Shown here: positions 8,334 through 16,572 of the stretch, in pieces
Position numbering within the stretch: position 1 is the first letter of the stretch
Layout: every line of letters starts with the position of its first letter
NCBI GenBank assembly: GCA_002733995.1
Contig: NVXR01000006.1
Span: 104,088 to 168,087 of the forward strand
Direction: 5' to 3'
DNA: 64,000 bases
Origin: Desulfotalea sp.
GTDB lineage: Bacteria; Desulfobacterota; Desulfobulbia; Desulfobulbales; Desulfocapsaceae
Program-made: the position numbers and the translations under genes
The notes under the pieces: generated by a model
Database searches by the model: none
Seen by the model: the letters and a program-made list of their open reading frames with translations, nothing else
Told to the model about the DNA's origin: nothing

Positions 8334-8693
8334 CTAGGATCGTGTCATTTCGGCGATGGAGTAGTGCAGTACATTGTCAAAGTAGCGGAGTACTTCCTCA
8401 ACAGCAGCTTCAATACTTCCAATGTCGCCCAGGAGTAGTAACGATCCTCCAAAGCGGTCCAGAAAGCCGATGTCTACAGCTGCCGCCTTGGTGGCCACGT
8501 CCGCTGCAATGATTACGCCTTCGTATGGGGTGATAGTAAGGATACCAATGGCACCCGATGATTCATCATCCAGGCCTAACTTGAGATAAAGAGATCGATG
8601 GGGGCTGGCGATAACATGGGCAAGAGTCACCTGCTTTCCTGGAACATATTCCTGGATTATTCGCTGTTTCTGGTCTGTACTGTGTTCCGACAT
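8334..8693 (-). CDS. EutS/PduU-like BMC shell protein (circularly permuted)
   Basis: A 119-residue shell protein starting MSEHSTDQKQRIIQEYVPGKQVTLAHVIASP, chosen because AAGGAG lies 6 nt before ATG 8693. The extended N-terminus with VPGKQVTLAH is typical of the circularly permuted BMC domain of EutS/PduU/CutR. Later strings GAIGILTITPYEGVIIAADVATKAA and GDIGSIEAAVEEVLRYF are the pore-side and C-terminal helices. Such hexamers form an N-terminal beta-barrel that caps the pore. It lies between the PduT-like gene and eutP; a hairpin in the 336-nt gap upstream may set its expression level. Confidence 0.88.
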   Translation of the reverse strand: MSEHSTDQKQRIIQEYVPGKQVTLAHVIASPHRSLYLKLGLDDESSGAIGILTITPYEGVIIAADVATKAAAVDIGFLDRFGGSLLLLGDIGSIEAAVEEVLRYFDNVLHYSIAEMTRS

Positions 8694-8986
8694 GTTTGAC
8701 TCCTTACTCTTCTCTGGGCACATGGCTAGCAGCCTATAAGCCACCACCTGAAGTTTTCTTGGCTATTATTCTCTTCTAACTACTCGCTTGTTTATCGAAT
8801 ATCATACCGTCTCGGCACCTGGTGATATAAGCTGGGATGGGTATCTGTAGTAAATCATTATCAGCTAATGCAAAACAAGAAATTGATTTTTAAGGCACCC
8901 GTCCCGCGTCTGTAACTGTTGTTTTGTCTGGTCCATAGTCGTTTAATTGAACCGGAGCAGGATATAGCTACTCTCTACGAGGACAA

Positions 8987-9018
8987 CTATTTACCACCGT
9001 TGCAGTGGTGGTAAATAG
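8987..9018 (-). terminator. 12-bp perfect hairpin inside the BMC operon
   Basis: CTATTTACCACC (8987-8998) pairs perfectly with GGTGGTAAATAG (9007-9018) around an 8-nt loop, 12 nt past the stop of the PduT-like gene. No T-run follows on the minus strand, so mRNA 3'-end stabilisation or partial termination is more likely than full termination. Confidence 0.55.
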
Positions 9019-9029
9019 AAACGTGACCT

Positions 9030-9581
9030 TTACAGAAGATGAGCCTTGAGTTCTTCACTGGGAGAAGCCATAACCACGTGACTGAGAACGGGACCGGCAT
9101 CTTTTACACCGGCAACACCGCTTTCTACAGAGGCTGTAACAGAACCCACATCCCCTGTCATAGTTACATAGGCCTTACCGCCAAGTCCTGCAGCCATGCG
9201 AATCTCTATGAGTTGAACTTCGCCTGCCTTGGCAGCGGCATCCGCTGCGAGGATGCAGGAAGCTGTGGTGCTGGTCTCGATAACACCGAGGGCATCGATT
9301 TTTGGAATAATTGTTGTACCGTTGAGTGCGGGGAGTACATCCATATGCACGCTGGCAATGGTGAACCAGTCAACGGCCATATCTTTGGCGATATCTCGGC
9401 CGACTTCAACAGCGCTTTGAACCGCCCCTGTGTCGCCGGTAATTATGACAAGATATCGTCCGGGGCAGGTTGGTCGAGCCATCATCAGCTTTACATCCGC
9501 GCTCTTAACCATTTCATCTGCGACATGCATGCCCCAGGCAATGCTATTTAGTTCAACGCAACCGATAGTGCGTAAATTCAT
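9030..9581 (-). CDS. pduT: PduT-like tandem-domain (BMC-T) shell protein with iron-sulfur cysteine
   Basis: A 183-residue protein with two BMC domains (about 1-90 and 95-180). Cys39 in MARPTCPGRYLVIITGD matches the cysteine of PduT that binds a [4Fe-4S] cluster at the trimer's central pore (compare KTICPGK in PduT). The second domain shows ALGVIETSTTASCILAADAAAKAG and GGKAYVTMTGDVGSV. PduT-type shell trimers are proposed to carry electrons across the shell, partnering PduS, which is encoded immediately upstream here (15 nt away). TTTCTCCTC complement ahead of the start gives GAGGAGAAA as ribosome-binding site. The electron-conduit role is inferred from the family. Confidence 0.88.
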   Translation of the reverse strand: MNLRTIGCVELNSIAWGMHVADEMVKSADVKLMMARPTCPGRYLVIITGDTGAVQSAVEVGRDIAKDMAVDWFTIASVHMDVLPALNGTTIIPKIDALGVIETSTTASCILAADAAAKAGEVQLIEIRMAAGLGGKAYVTMTGDVGSVTASVESGVAGVKDAGPVLSHVVMASPSEELKAHLL

Positions 9582-9596
9582 TGTATTTCTCCTCGA

Positions 9597-10922
9597 TCAG
9601 GCTCTGATGGTAACTTTACCATCACCAATTGCTTCTATCGTGCCGTCAATACTGGCGTGTATCCGTGCTCCCATAGCACCTGGGGGTATTTCCCCGATGA
9701 GATCTCCAAGAGATACTCTGTCACCCACGGACACCGTGCAGATTGCAGGTGAGCCGATATGTTGGCCAAGGGGAATAGTGACCTTTGAGGTCGTTGCGGC
9801 TCCTGCGTATTCGGCATGGGCCTCATAGTCGCAGAGGTTGAGGCGTTGGATCAGACGACTTGTTGGAATGGCGCGACTTTTTCTATAGGGCTGAATCTCT
9901 GGTGGTGTGTCCGGTGTTTTCCAGGTGATACCAGCTTTCATGAGTTGTTTCTTGATCTGGGCGTTGACCTCCCGTGGGGAGATCATCATGGGGCAGGCGA
10001 ACTTTTCACATATGCCACATTCGGAGCAGAGCAAAGCCTCACGGGCGATCTCACTGTCAAGCACCTGGGACTCCAGTACCCGCATGAGTTTATGCGGATG
10101 AAGAGAGTGGCCCAACAGGTTTCTTGGGCACAGGTCGGTACAACGGGTACACTGGCAGCAGATAGTGTTAGTGATACGGCGTATCTTTGCAGGATCCATG
10201 ACCTTACCTGCGACAACTGTATGCTCGGGTGGGAGTAAGATGAGGCCGCTGGTGGTTTTGGTGATTGGCTGATAAATATCAGGCAGCACACGTCCCATCA
10301 TAGGTCCGCCATCTACGACCCTGTAGTCGGCAATGGTGGGGCCACCTGCAAAATCGATAATATCAGCAACTGACATTCCCACAGGGGCCTGTAGGACCAT
10401 GGGGTTTTTGATTTCACCTGTAATGGTGAGAAATCGTTGGGTGAGTGGGGTGTCTTCCATTGCCAGGGCAATGTTATACATCGTTTCAACGTTGCTGACT
10501 ACGGCACCCACCTGCAGAGGAATACCACGCTCGGGAACGGTTCGGCCCAATACTTCCTGGACCATCACTTGCTCGTCCCCCGCGGGATAAAAATCTTCGA
10601 GTTCAAAGGCCTGCAGACGGCCCGTCTTGTCTTTTGCAACTGCGGCAAGAACGGAGGCCATGGCCTTTTTATGCTTGCCCTTTAGGCAGATAATGCCTTT
10701 TTGGGCACCGGTACAGTCAAGAAGCGCATTCAGGCCGAGGATGACAGTGTCAATAGCAGTCTCGAGGAGATACGGATCACTCATAAGGAGCGGCTCACAG
10801 GAGGCACCGTTTACCAGAACGGTATCAACTGTAGCACCAGCTTTTACATGGGTGGGCAGACCAGCACCGCCGGCACCGACCACACCACATTCTTTAATCT
10901 TATCTAATATATGTTTGCTCAT
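9597..10922 (-). CDS. pduS: PduS-like RnfC-related flavin/iron-sulfur reductase
   Basis: About 441 residues, RnfC/PduS type. The N-terminus has the glycine-rich GVVGAGGAGLPTH and NGASCEPLL of the flavin/NADH-binding region. A ferredoxin-like segment carries CQCTRCTDLCPRNLLGH and CSECGICEKFACPMM, giving two [4Fe-4S] sites. The C-terminal part (GDRVSLGDLIGEIP) is a barrel-sandwich-like domain. In the Pdu system PduS reduces cobalamin; this operon has no B12-dependent diol dehydratase, so here it more likely re-oxidises NADH or feeds electrons through the PduT-like shell proteins. Two tandem ATGs (10925, 10922) exist; the second is better spaced from GAGG. It lies between the alcohol dehydrogenase and PduT genes. 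Confidence 0.88.
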   Translation of the reverse strand: MSKHILDKIKECGVVGAGGAGLPTHVKAGATVDTVLVNGASCEPLLMSDPYLLETAIDTVILGLNALLDCTGAQKGIICLKGKHKKAMASVLAAVAKDKTGRLQAFELEDFYPAGDEQVMVQEVLGRTVPERGIPLQVGAVVSNVETMYNIALAMEDTPLTQRFLTITGEIKNPMVLQAPVGMSVADIIDFAGGPTIADYRVVDGGPMMGRVLPDIYQPITKTTSGLILLPPEHTVVAGKVMDPAKIRRITNTICCQCTRCTDLCPRNLLGHSLHPHKLMRVLESQVLDSEIAREALLCSECGICEKFACPMMISPREVNAQIKKQLMKAGITWKTPDTPPEIQPYRKSRAIPTSRLIQRLNLCDYEAHAEYAGAATTSKVTIPLGQHIGSPAICTVSVGDRVSLGDLIGEIPPGAMGARIHASIDGTIEAIGDGKVTIRA

Positions 10923-10981
10923 CATATCCTCTTTTCTACAGGGAAAGCACAGGAACTAGGCCGCAGCCCACGTGCTGGGTC

Positions 10982-12103
10982 TTACCAGGCCTGTTGTAAC
11001 AGTTCGGTTATATCCCTATGGGATGGTCGCCTTGGGTTGCCTTGGGTACAGATGTCTTGCAAAACGTTTCCGGCCATAACCTCAAGATGATTCTGGAAAT
11101 CACTGTTGCTAATTTTGAGAGATCCAATGCCCAGGGGAATGCCCATGCTTGTATTCAATGCAGATACCGCCTCAATGAGGCTTGCGGTACCTTCTTCCAC
11201 CGTTGTTGCTGGAAGCGATAGCATAAGAGCGATTTCCTGGAAGCGGATGCCTGCATCAAAGCTGTTATAGCGGATCACATGGGGAAGAATAACTGCATTG
11301 GCAAGTCCATGGGGGATGTGGAAGATACCGCCGAGGCTATGAGCTATGCTGTGGGTGACACCCAGGCCACTGTTACTAAAGGCCATGCCAGCCATGCAGG
11401 AACTGAGTAGCATGTTTTCACGGGCCTCCATATCGTCACCATTTTTAAAGGCCCTGAACAGGTATTTAAAAACATAACGGATGGCGTGTTTTGCGTAGAT
11501 GGTGGTGAAGGCATTCGCCTGGCGTGAAGTGTAGGCCTCTATGGCATGGGTTAAAACATCCATACCGGTTGTGGCTGTAACGAAGGGCGGTAGTGTCCGG
11601 GTAAAACGGGCGTCGAGAATTGCTACGTCGGGAATCAAAAGTTCGTCGCAGAGCGGGATTTTGATCTCTTTTACCTTATCTGTTACCACCGCAATATCTG
11701 TCACTTCAGAGCCGGTACCACTGGTGGTGGGAATCGCAATCAGGGTTGGCTTTGTACCATTTGTTGTAGCTTTATGGGCAAAATAGGCAATGGCCTTGGC
11801 CGCATCAATGGGTGATCCGCCTCCAAGGGCAATGATCAGATCCGCCTTTTTTTGCAGGCAGAGTTTGGCCCCTTTGGTTACAGTTTCAAGTGACGGGTCC
11901 GATTCGACATCAGCAAAAACAGTATGCGGTACTCCGTTTCGGTCGAGATAACTAATTACTCGGTCTGCAAATCCGGTTTTTACCATAAAAGCATCGGTAA
12001 CGATCAAGGCATGTTTGGCGGTCAGATCATCAAGGGCATCCATCGCGTCTTTGCCGTAGCAGATTTTTGTTTTGCTGTAAAACTGTGTCACCAAAATCTC
12101 CAT
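10982..12103 (-). CDS. Iron-containing alcohol dehydrogenase of the microcompartment
   Basis: A 373-residue group III alcohol dehydrogenase (PduQ/CutO-like). NAD-binding GGGSPIDAAKA lies near residue 95, and the iron site sits in the metal-binding helices around TGMDVLTHAIEAY and GVTHSIAHSLGGIFHIPHGLANAVILP. Within the choline BMC it would reduce acetaldehyde to ethanol and regenerate NAD+ for the aldehyde dehydrogenase inside the shell. A GGAG-like site precedes the ATG. It is flanked by a BMC-H shell gene upstream and pduS downstream on the same strand. Product assignment to ethanol follows from CutC chemistry, not from residues seen. Confidence 0.9.
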   Translation of the reverse strand: MEILVTQFYSKTKICYGKDAMDALDDLTAKHALIVTDAFMVKTGFADRVISYLDRNGVPHTVFADVESDPSLETVTKGAKLCLQKKADLIIALGGGSPIDAAKAIAYFAHKATTNGTKPTLIAIPTTSGTGSEVTDIAVVTDKVKEIKIPLCDELLIPDVAILDARFTRTLPPFVTATTGMDVLTHAIEAYTSRQANAFTTIYAKHAIRYVFKYLFRAFKNGDDMEARENMLLSSCMAGMAFSNSGLGVTHSIAHSLGGIFHIPHGLANAVILPHVIRYNSFDAGIRFQEIALMLSLPATTVEEGTASLIEAVSALNTSMGIPLGIGSLKISNSDFQNHLEVMAGNVLQDICTQGNPRRPSHRDITELLQQAW

Positions 12104-12196
12104 TATATCCAGTATGTATTCGTTTTAGGTAATGCAGGAAGAACGTTGAGGGCATAGACCACACGAATAGGCCGTATGGTCTATGCCTTGCTGATC

Positions 12197-12478
12197 TTAT
12201 TTTCCTACTTGTTTAGGTAAAAGGATTTCGACTTCACTATGGGGACGTGGAATAACGTGAACACTCTTGAGTTCACCCACCCGCTCTGCAGCAGCAGCGC
12301 CGGCGTCGGTTGCAGCTTTAACAGCTCCGACATCACCACGAACCATAACGGTAACAAGTCCACCGCCAACCTGCTCACGGCCTACGATTTCAACGTTAGC
12401 GGCCTTAACCATTGCATCAGCTGCTTCAATTGCACCAACAAGTCCTCTAGTTTCAATCATACCAAGTGCATTCATCAT
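12197..12478 (-). CDS. BMC-H hexameric shell protein (PduA/CutM-like), copy 1
   Basis: A 93-residue single-domain shell protein: [23 protein letters not shown], then [40 protein letters not shown]. It forms hexagonal tiles of the shell, with the pore-lining loop at the V-G-G-G-L segment. It is nearly identical in the first 80 residues to the copy at 16050 and differs mainly in the tail ([13 protein letters not shown] against the longer tail of the other). AGGAG lies 6 nt before the first ATG. Two near-duplicate major tiles in one operon suggest different dosage or mixed hexamers. Confidence 0.93.
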   Translation of the reverse strand: MMNALGMIETRGLVGAIEAADAMVKAANVEIVGREQVGGGLVTVMVRGDVGAVKAATDAGAAAAERVGELKSVHVIPRPHSEVEILLPKQVGK

Positions 12479-12617
12479 GTTACTCTCCTTATTGTTTATT
12501 TGTGAAAGCGGGGAAATTCACCGAATCCACTTTGTTTACGAGACTTTAAAATGCTCGATGCGTTTGCAATCCCGGTATTTTGTCGTTCCGGCAAACGTCT
12601 CAATTGCAAAATCAAGA

Positions 12618-12956
12618 TCACATATTTTTCAAGGTATTAACGACCTGATAACTGATATCCATTAACTGCTGGGGATCTTCAATGCCGTATTCTTCTTTCA
12701 CCATTGCGCCAACGCCACACAACAGGCGTTCCATTTCTGCATTATCTGTGTCCTGCATGCAGTCTTGATCCGGGCTGGTAGATGCGCCGTCGCAACTGTC
12801 GTCGGGAGCACTCCCGTAAACGATGTTAATGTTCTGCTTTTTTAATTCGTCTTTGGCACCGGGGGTCAGGATCATACTGTTGTCAACATAGATCTTATTC
12901 TGTGTCTGACAGATGAAAGACTTAAGGTTGCTCACCACTACAAGTTTCTTTTTCAT
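12618..12956 (-). CDS. BMC-associated small protein, EutQ/EutT N-terminal-like
   Basis: A 112-residue protein. Residues 1-50, MKKKLVVVSNLKSFICQTQ with YVDNSMILTPGAKDELKKQNINIVYG, resemble the N-terminal segment shared by EutQ and EutT, in which a conserved TP-A motif precedes the catalytic domain. The rest (acidic, Cys-containing, ending DISYQVVNTLKNM) lacks the cupin or adenosyltransferase domain. It lies 3 nt upstream of the BMC-T start region within the operon. The family has no established function; a docking or assembly role is one possibility. I cannot name it with confidence. Confidence 0.6.
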   Translation of the reverse strand: MKKKLVVVSNLKSFICQTQNKIYVDNSMILTPGAKDELKKQNINIVYGSAPDDSCDGASTSPDQDCMQDTDNAEMERLLCGVGAMVKEEYGIEDPQQLMDISYQVVNTLKNM

Positions 12957-12959
12957 GCT

Positions 12960-13508
12960 TTACCTCACTCCCTTAATGAGAGATCTAACGACAGAGGCGT
13001 TGGGTCGTGGAATCACAACCGCCTCAACAAGATTCTTACCTAAAACTGATTTTGCAATCTCTGTGGAATCTTGCACAGAGGCTACATCACCACCTATAAC
13101 GAAATATGATTTTCCATTGATTCCTTGACCGGTCACAAACCGAAGTAGCTGAACATCGGCATGTTTAACCGCCGCATCGGCGGCAACAATACCCGTTGAA
13201 ACATTACGACATTCAACAACACCAAGGGCACCGTCTCCGTAGACGACGCTCTGCTTCTGCAGGGCCGCCAGCAGTTGCGAAGAAACATTGGAAATAACAA
13301 AACTGCCAACAAGTGCACGGCCGGAATCCTGAGTGAGTTGTACAGCCGTAGCTACGGCATCTCTGTCTCCTGACACGAAAATTAAATATCTGCCCGAGCA
13401 AATGGTAGCGGCTCGGACGAGTTCTATGTCCGCCGCCTTCATCATTGCATCAGCAAGTTCAATTCCGACTGCGATGCTTTTTGTTTCAACAATACCGAGA
13501 GTATCCAT
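12960..13508 (-). CDS. Second PduT-like tandem-domain shell protein
   Basis: A 182-residue BMC-T protein starting MDTLGIVETKSIAVGIELADAMMKAAD. The start is set at 13508 by homology and an AGAGGA site 7 nt upstream; the open frame continues further, but over the EutN-like gene. Cys37 in RAATICSGRYLIFVSGD matches the [4Fe-4S]-binding cysteine of PduT. The second domain runs GALGVVECRNVSTGIVAADAAVKHADVQLL to GGDVASVQDSTEIAKSVLG. The operon thus encodes two PduT-like trimers. Its start lies 16 nt after the stop of the pentamer gene. Cluster binding and electron transfer are inferred. Confidence 0.87.
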   Translation of the reverse strand: MDTLGIVETKSIAVGIELADAMMKAADIELVRAATICSGRYLIFVSGDRDAVATAVQLTQDSGRALVGSFVISNVSSQLLAALQKQSVVYGDGALGVVECRNVSTGIVAADAAVKHADVQLLRFVTGQGINGKSYFVIGGDVASVQDSTEIAKSVLGKNLVEAVVIPRPNASVVRSLIKGVR

Positions 13509-13524
13509 GACCAAATCCTCTAAA

Positions 13525-13788
13525 TCAGCTCTCGCTGCCGTCAATGATGCCGACAATGGCCGCATCAACCGGAATGTTTGGATTATCGAATGCCTTACGG
13601 GCCGAACTGCCGGTAACCACAAGTACCGGTTCTCCGATTCCTGCACCTACACAGTCCACCGCGACGAAACTCTCATGTTCCTGTTCAGTGGTGATATCCA
13701 TGCGACAGACTATCATGAGTTTCAAGCCGTTTAAGGCTTCTTCTTTTCTGGTAGCCCAAACATTGCCGATAACCTTGCAAATAATCAT
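13525..13788 (-). CDS. eutN: EutN/CcmL-type BMC-P pentameric vertex protein
   Basis: An 87-residue vertex protein. The N-terminal MIICKVIGNVWATRKEEALNGLKLMIV and the C-terminal VAVDCVGAGIGEPVLVVTGSSARKAF followed by PVDAAIVGIIDG are diagnostic of the EutN/CcmL/PduN family, whose pentamers close the twelve corners of the shell. It is the only BMC-P gene in the operon. It lies between the unknown 197-residue gene and the second PduT-like gene. The length is typical and the assignment secure. Confidence 0.93.
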   Translation of the reverse strand: MIICKVIGNVWATRKEEALNGLKLMIVCRMDITTEQEHESFVAVDCVGAGIGEPVLVVTGSSARKAFDNPNIPVDAAIVGIIDGSES

Positions 13789-13801
13789 AATTGATACATC
13801 C

Positions 13802-14395
13802 TTATAAACATTTCTGGATGGTAATATTTAGGTCCTTTGCTGCTTCAGCAGCCAGCGGTGTAATCTTCGCAGCGCCGAGCACCATGAGTGTTGAGCCACC
13901 CTGTTGTTGTACATTATCAACTACCTTCTCAGTGACCAGAGTCTGCCAAAATCGAACCACCTCGGGCACCTTCTGCTGAAATTCTTTAAGGCCAAAACCG
14001 GCCAAAGTTTTCAGGTACGATTCGTATAGAGAGTACAGAGGGCCCGCTGCACTTTCGCTGTATTTCTTGTGTTCAAATTCTATAACTTCAATCTTCTTAC
14101 CCTGGAGGAGAAGATTTAAAGCGTTAGCTGTGTTGGGACTATGGGCGCGTCCGGCTGCAAGATCCGCCATGTCACTGCAAGAGAGAAAGGGCAGGATATA
14201 CCGACAAATTGTCCTGTCTTTTGTATCTTCAGTGAGATAGAAAATATCGATTTTTTCACCGCTTAATCGACAAATTGTTTCGCATAACAGAGGGTCTCGT
14301 TCAGCCAGGACCATGAAACATCGTTTGCTCACCGGGGTGTTGAGTTGTTTCAGAACGTTTTCTGTGATGCTGCTGATGAGTGTATTGATATCCAT
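13802..14395 (-). CDS. BMC-associated protein of unknown function
   Basis: A 197-residue protein beginning MDINTLISSITENVLKQL, an amphipathic helix like the encapsulation peptides of BMC cargo, then a linker and FMVLAERDPLL. The middle holds strand/helix alternation (KIDIFYLTED, KKIEVIEFEHKKY) and the end has STLMVLGAAKITPLAAEAAKDLN. It resembles the poorly characterised ethanolamine-utilisation hypothetical family (TIGR02536-like), but I am not sure. It sits between eutJ and eutN. The N-terminal helix suggests the protein is carried inside the shell. No catalytic motif is recognised. Confidence 0.6.
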   Translation of the reverse strand: MDINTLISSITENVLKQLNTPVSKRCFMVLAERDPLLCETICRLSGEKIDIFYLTEDTKDRTICRYILPFLSCSDMADLAAGRAHSPNTANALNLLLQGKKIEVIEFEHKKYSESAAGPLYSLYESYLKTLAGFGLKEFQQKVPEVVRFWQTLVTEKVVDNVQQQGGSTLMVLGAAKITPLAAEAAKDLNITIQKCL

Positions 14396-14404
14396 AATGG
14401 TTCC

Positions 14405-15226
14405 CTATAATTTGCAGTTAAGGGCAATGCCCAGCGGGGTGACCAGAAATGGATTAGCAGGTTTGTAGACCGGTAAGCCAATTTCTTTTTCCATTATCTT
14501 TTCCATGTTGGTCAAACAACAGGTGCCACCGACCAGATAGATCTCGGAAACCTTATGGCCCGCAATGTGTTTTTTGACAATGGATGCCATCTTTTGTACA
14601 ACGGGGCGCACGATGGGAAGGATCTCCCCATGACGCTCTGTTTGTTTTTTCAGCTCCTCTGCCTCGGCAAAGGAGATATTATAGTTGCCAGCAATAACCA
14701 GAGACACGTGGGTGCCGCCGGTGGCTTCATCTGCAACACTTGTTACTTTGCCATTTTTGAAAATAGCCAGGCCCGTGGTACCGCCCCCGATATCGACGAT
14801 GACGCCGTTGTCGATACCAAGTACTGCATTGGCAGCGGTTGGTTCGTCGAGGATGGAGGTTATCTCGAGTCCTGCACCCTCAACGACATAGCTGTGGGTG
14901 GAGCAATCTTTTTTACCGGTACCAGGTGGGACGGCAATAGCGGCATGGGTCAATGGACGACCGAGCCGGCCTTCAAGTTGTTGCACGAGCCTGCGCACAA
15001 TTTTTGTAGCACCGGTATAGTCAACAACCAGGCCGTCTTTGATCACCTGGGCAAATTCCATGGCACAGGCAACGGCTTTTTTCTTGCCGTTGAGTACCAC
15101 CACGACGATGTAGGCGGTTCCAAGGTCAACGCCAACGTGAAGTGTCTCGTTGGGATCAACAGCAATGGTCTGCTCCTGGCAGCGCTCAAGGTCCTGTATT
15201 TGTTTATTAATGCTTGTGAAGTCCAC
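14405..15226 (-). CDS. eutJ: EutJ-like Hsp70/actin-fold ATPase of the microcompartment
   Basis: A 273-residue protein of the EutJ family. Actin/Hsp70-type ATP-binding motifs are visible: phosphate 1 LHVGVDLGTAYIVVVV, phosphate 2 GVIVDIGGGTTGLAIF and the adenosine loop IYLVGGTCCLTNME; the linker DEPTAANAV matches the family. EutJ is proposed to act as a chaperone or reactivase-like factor for BMC enzymes, but its exact job is unproved. It is encoded between pduL and the unknown 197-residue gene. The length is normal. A role in CutC folding or assembly is a guess from context. Confidence 0.88.
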   Translation of the reverse strand: MDFTSINKQIQDLERCQEQTIAVDPNETLHVGVDLGTAYIVVVVLNGKKKAVACAMEFAQVIKDGLVVDYTGATKIVRRLVQQLEGRLGRPLTHAAIAVPPGTGKKDCSTHSYVVEGAGLEITSILDEPTAANAVLGIDNGVIVDIGGGTTGLAIFKNGKVTSVADEATGGTHVSLVIAGNYNISFAEAEELKKQTERHGEILPIVRPVVQKMASIVKKHIAGHKVSEIYLVGGTCCLTNMEKIMEKEIGLPVYKPANPFLVTPLGIALNCKL

Positions 15227-15257
15227 TCGTTATTCCGCTATTTTGCTGTTCAGAGTT

Positions 15258-15926
15258 TTAGCAACCTTCAATTCTACCGGAGACACTCTTGTTCCAACCT
15301 GCACAGTTACCTTCGTCCGGGTCAATGTGCATTGCCAGTTTGAATGCCTCGTCTACCCGAATCAACACACCGTTGAGGGTGATTGGTCGTTCGGTATCGA
15401 GGTGAACACTGACCTTATCCTGATCCGCCAAACCAAATCTTTTGGCGTCTTCTGGGGACATGTGTATATGACGAGCGGCTACGATAACACCCTCCTCAAG
15501 TCCAACGATACCGGTCTGTGAGGCTAAGATAATTCCCGGCGTTCCACTGATGTCACCGGACTGACGTACCGGTGCGTCGATACCCAGTGTTCTAGCATCA
15601 GTCTTAGACATCTCAATTTGGGAGCTGGCGCGGGCTGGGCCGAGTACGGCGACGTTATCCATCACACCCTTTGGCCCGATAAGTCGCACTCTTTCTTCAC
15701 AGAGAAATTGTGATGGCTGGGACAGTTCCCGTACCGGAGTCAGGGGGTGGCCAAAGAGTTCAAGTGCGTCGGCTTCACTGAGGTGGGCATGACGCGCGGA
15801 GAGCTCGATGGGAATACTTTCGCAGCTTGTAACTTTGCTGGTCGTTTGCGTGTTCTCGCAACCCAGCTGTTCTATGACATTTTTGACAACTTGCTCTAGA
15901 ATGTCATTTATATTTTTATCGTTCAT
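15258..15926 (-). CDS. pduL: PduL-type phosphotransacylase
   Basis: A 222-residue PduL protein interconverting acetyl-CoA and acetyl-phosphate. The start at 15926 begins MNDKNINDILEQVVKNVIEQLG, a textbook amphipathic encapsulation helix. The two PduL domains contain the zinc-binding histidines in ELSARHAHLS and VAARHIHMSPEDAKRFGL, and RLIGPKGVMDNVAVLGPAR. Inside the shell it recycles CoA for the aldehyde dehydrogenase, and the acetyl-phosphate can be cashed for ATP by a kinase outside this operon. The longer open frame upstream (to 16004) adds a Cys-rich stretch unlike the family, so it is rejected as start. The ribosome-binding site is weak. Confidence 0.93.
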   Translation of the reverse strand: MNDKNINDILEQVVKNVIEQLGCENTQTTSKVTSCESIPIELSARHAHLSEADALELFGHPLTPVRELSQPSQFLCEERVRLIGPKGVMDNVAVLGPARASSQIEMSKTDARTLGIDAPVRQSGDISGTPGIILASQTGIVGLEEGVIVAARHIHMSPEDAKRFGLADQDKVSVHLDTERPITLNGVLIRVDEAFKLAMHIDPDEGNCAGWNKSVSGRIEGC

Positions 15927-16049
15927 CTTCGATTCGCTTTTGTTATTAAGCTCACTGCCCTTGCTGTTGCAAAGGCAGTTTATGCAATAGAAGAGGCAAG
16001 ACATCGCCTCGACTATTTTCCCTTTTTACTTGGGGTTTCCCCGCATTGA

Positions 16050-16343
16050 TTAGCTGTTCAATGCATCAGTGTGGGGAAGGATGATTTCAACTTCACCGTG
16101 TGGACGTGGAATGACGTGTACGCTGATCAATTCACCTACGGTTGAAGCTGCGGCAGCACCAGCATCGGTTGCAGCTTTAACTGCACCAACATCGCCACGA
16201 ACCATAACGGTAACGAGACCGCCACCAACCTGAGATTTGCCAACCAGAGTTACGTTTGCAGCTTTAACCATTGCGTCTGCTGCTTCAATTGCGCCTACGA
16301 GGCCTTTAGTTTCGATCATTCCGAGTGCGTTGGAAGAGGACAT
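16050..16343 (-). CDS. BMC-H hexameric shell protein (PduA/CutM-like), copy 2
   Basis: A 97-residue single-domain shell tile: [68 protein letters not shown] strong AAGGAG 6 nt ahead of the ATG suggests high expression, as expected for the major facet tile. It is closely related to copy 1 at 12197, differing by a longer N-terminal serine stretch and the tail HTDALNS. It lies between pduL and a structured 229-nt gap that follows the aldehyde dehydrogenase gene. Confidence 0.93.
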   Translation of the reverse strand: MSSSNALGMIETKGLVGAIEAADAMVKAANVTLVGKSQVGGGLVTVMVRGDVGAVKAATDAGAAAASTVGELISVHVIPRPHGEVEIILPHTDALNS

Positions 16344-16390
16344 GTGATTCTCCTTAAAAAAATTTGTTGTCTGCTAAAAGTTTAAGCCAT

Positions 16391-16456
16391 AGATAGAGGA
16401 TCAATCCCCCGATAAACGGGATAAGTGGATCGAATGTTTCTCTAGATCCTCTATCT
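16391..16456. repeat. 12-bp inverted repeat with nested hairpin, BMC intergenic gap
   Basis: AGATAGAGGATC (16391-16402) is the perfect inverse complement of GATCCTCTATCT (16445-16456). Inside the 42-nt loop CCCG/CGGG (16408-16411/16417-16420) forms a second stem. It lies in the transcribed 229-nt gap between the aldehyde dehydrogenase and the major shell-tile gene, so it likely acts in the mRNA (processing, stability or partial termination). Confidence 0.6.
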
Positions 16457-16572
16457 TGAGCGTATTCAAGTTATTGTTTTGAATATATTTTCTTTTGCAT
16501 AGTTTTACACCTCTCCGGTAAGCGACAGGCTCCGAAGTGGACTGAAAAAATGATTGATTTCCGAGGGAATCA

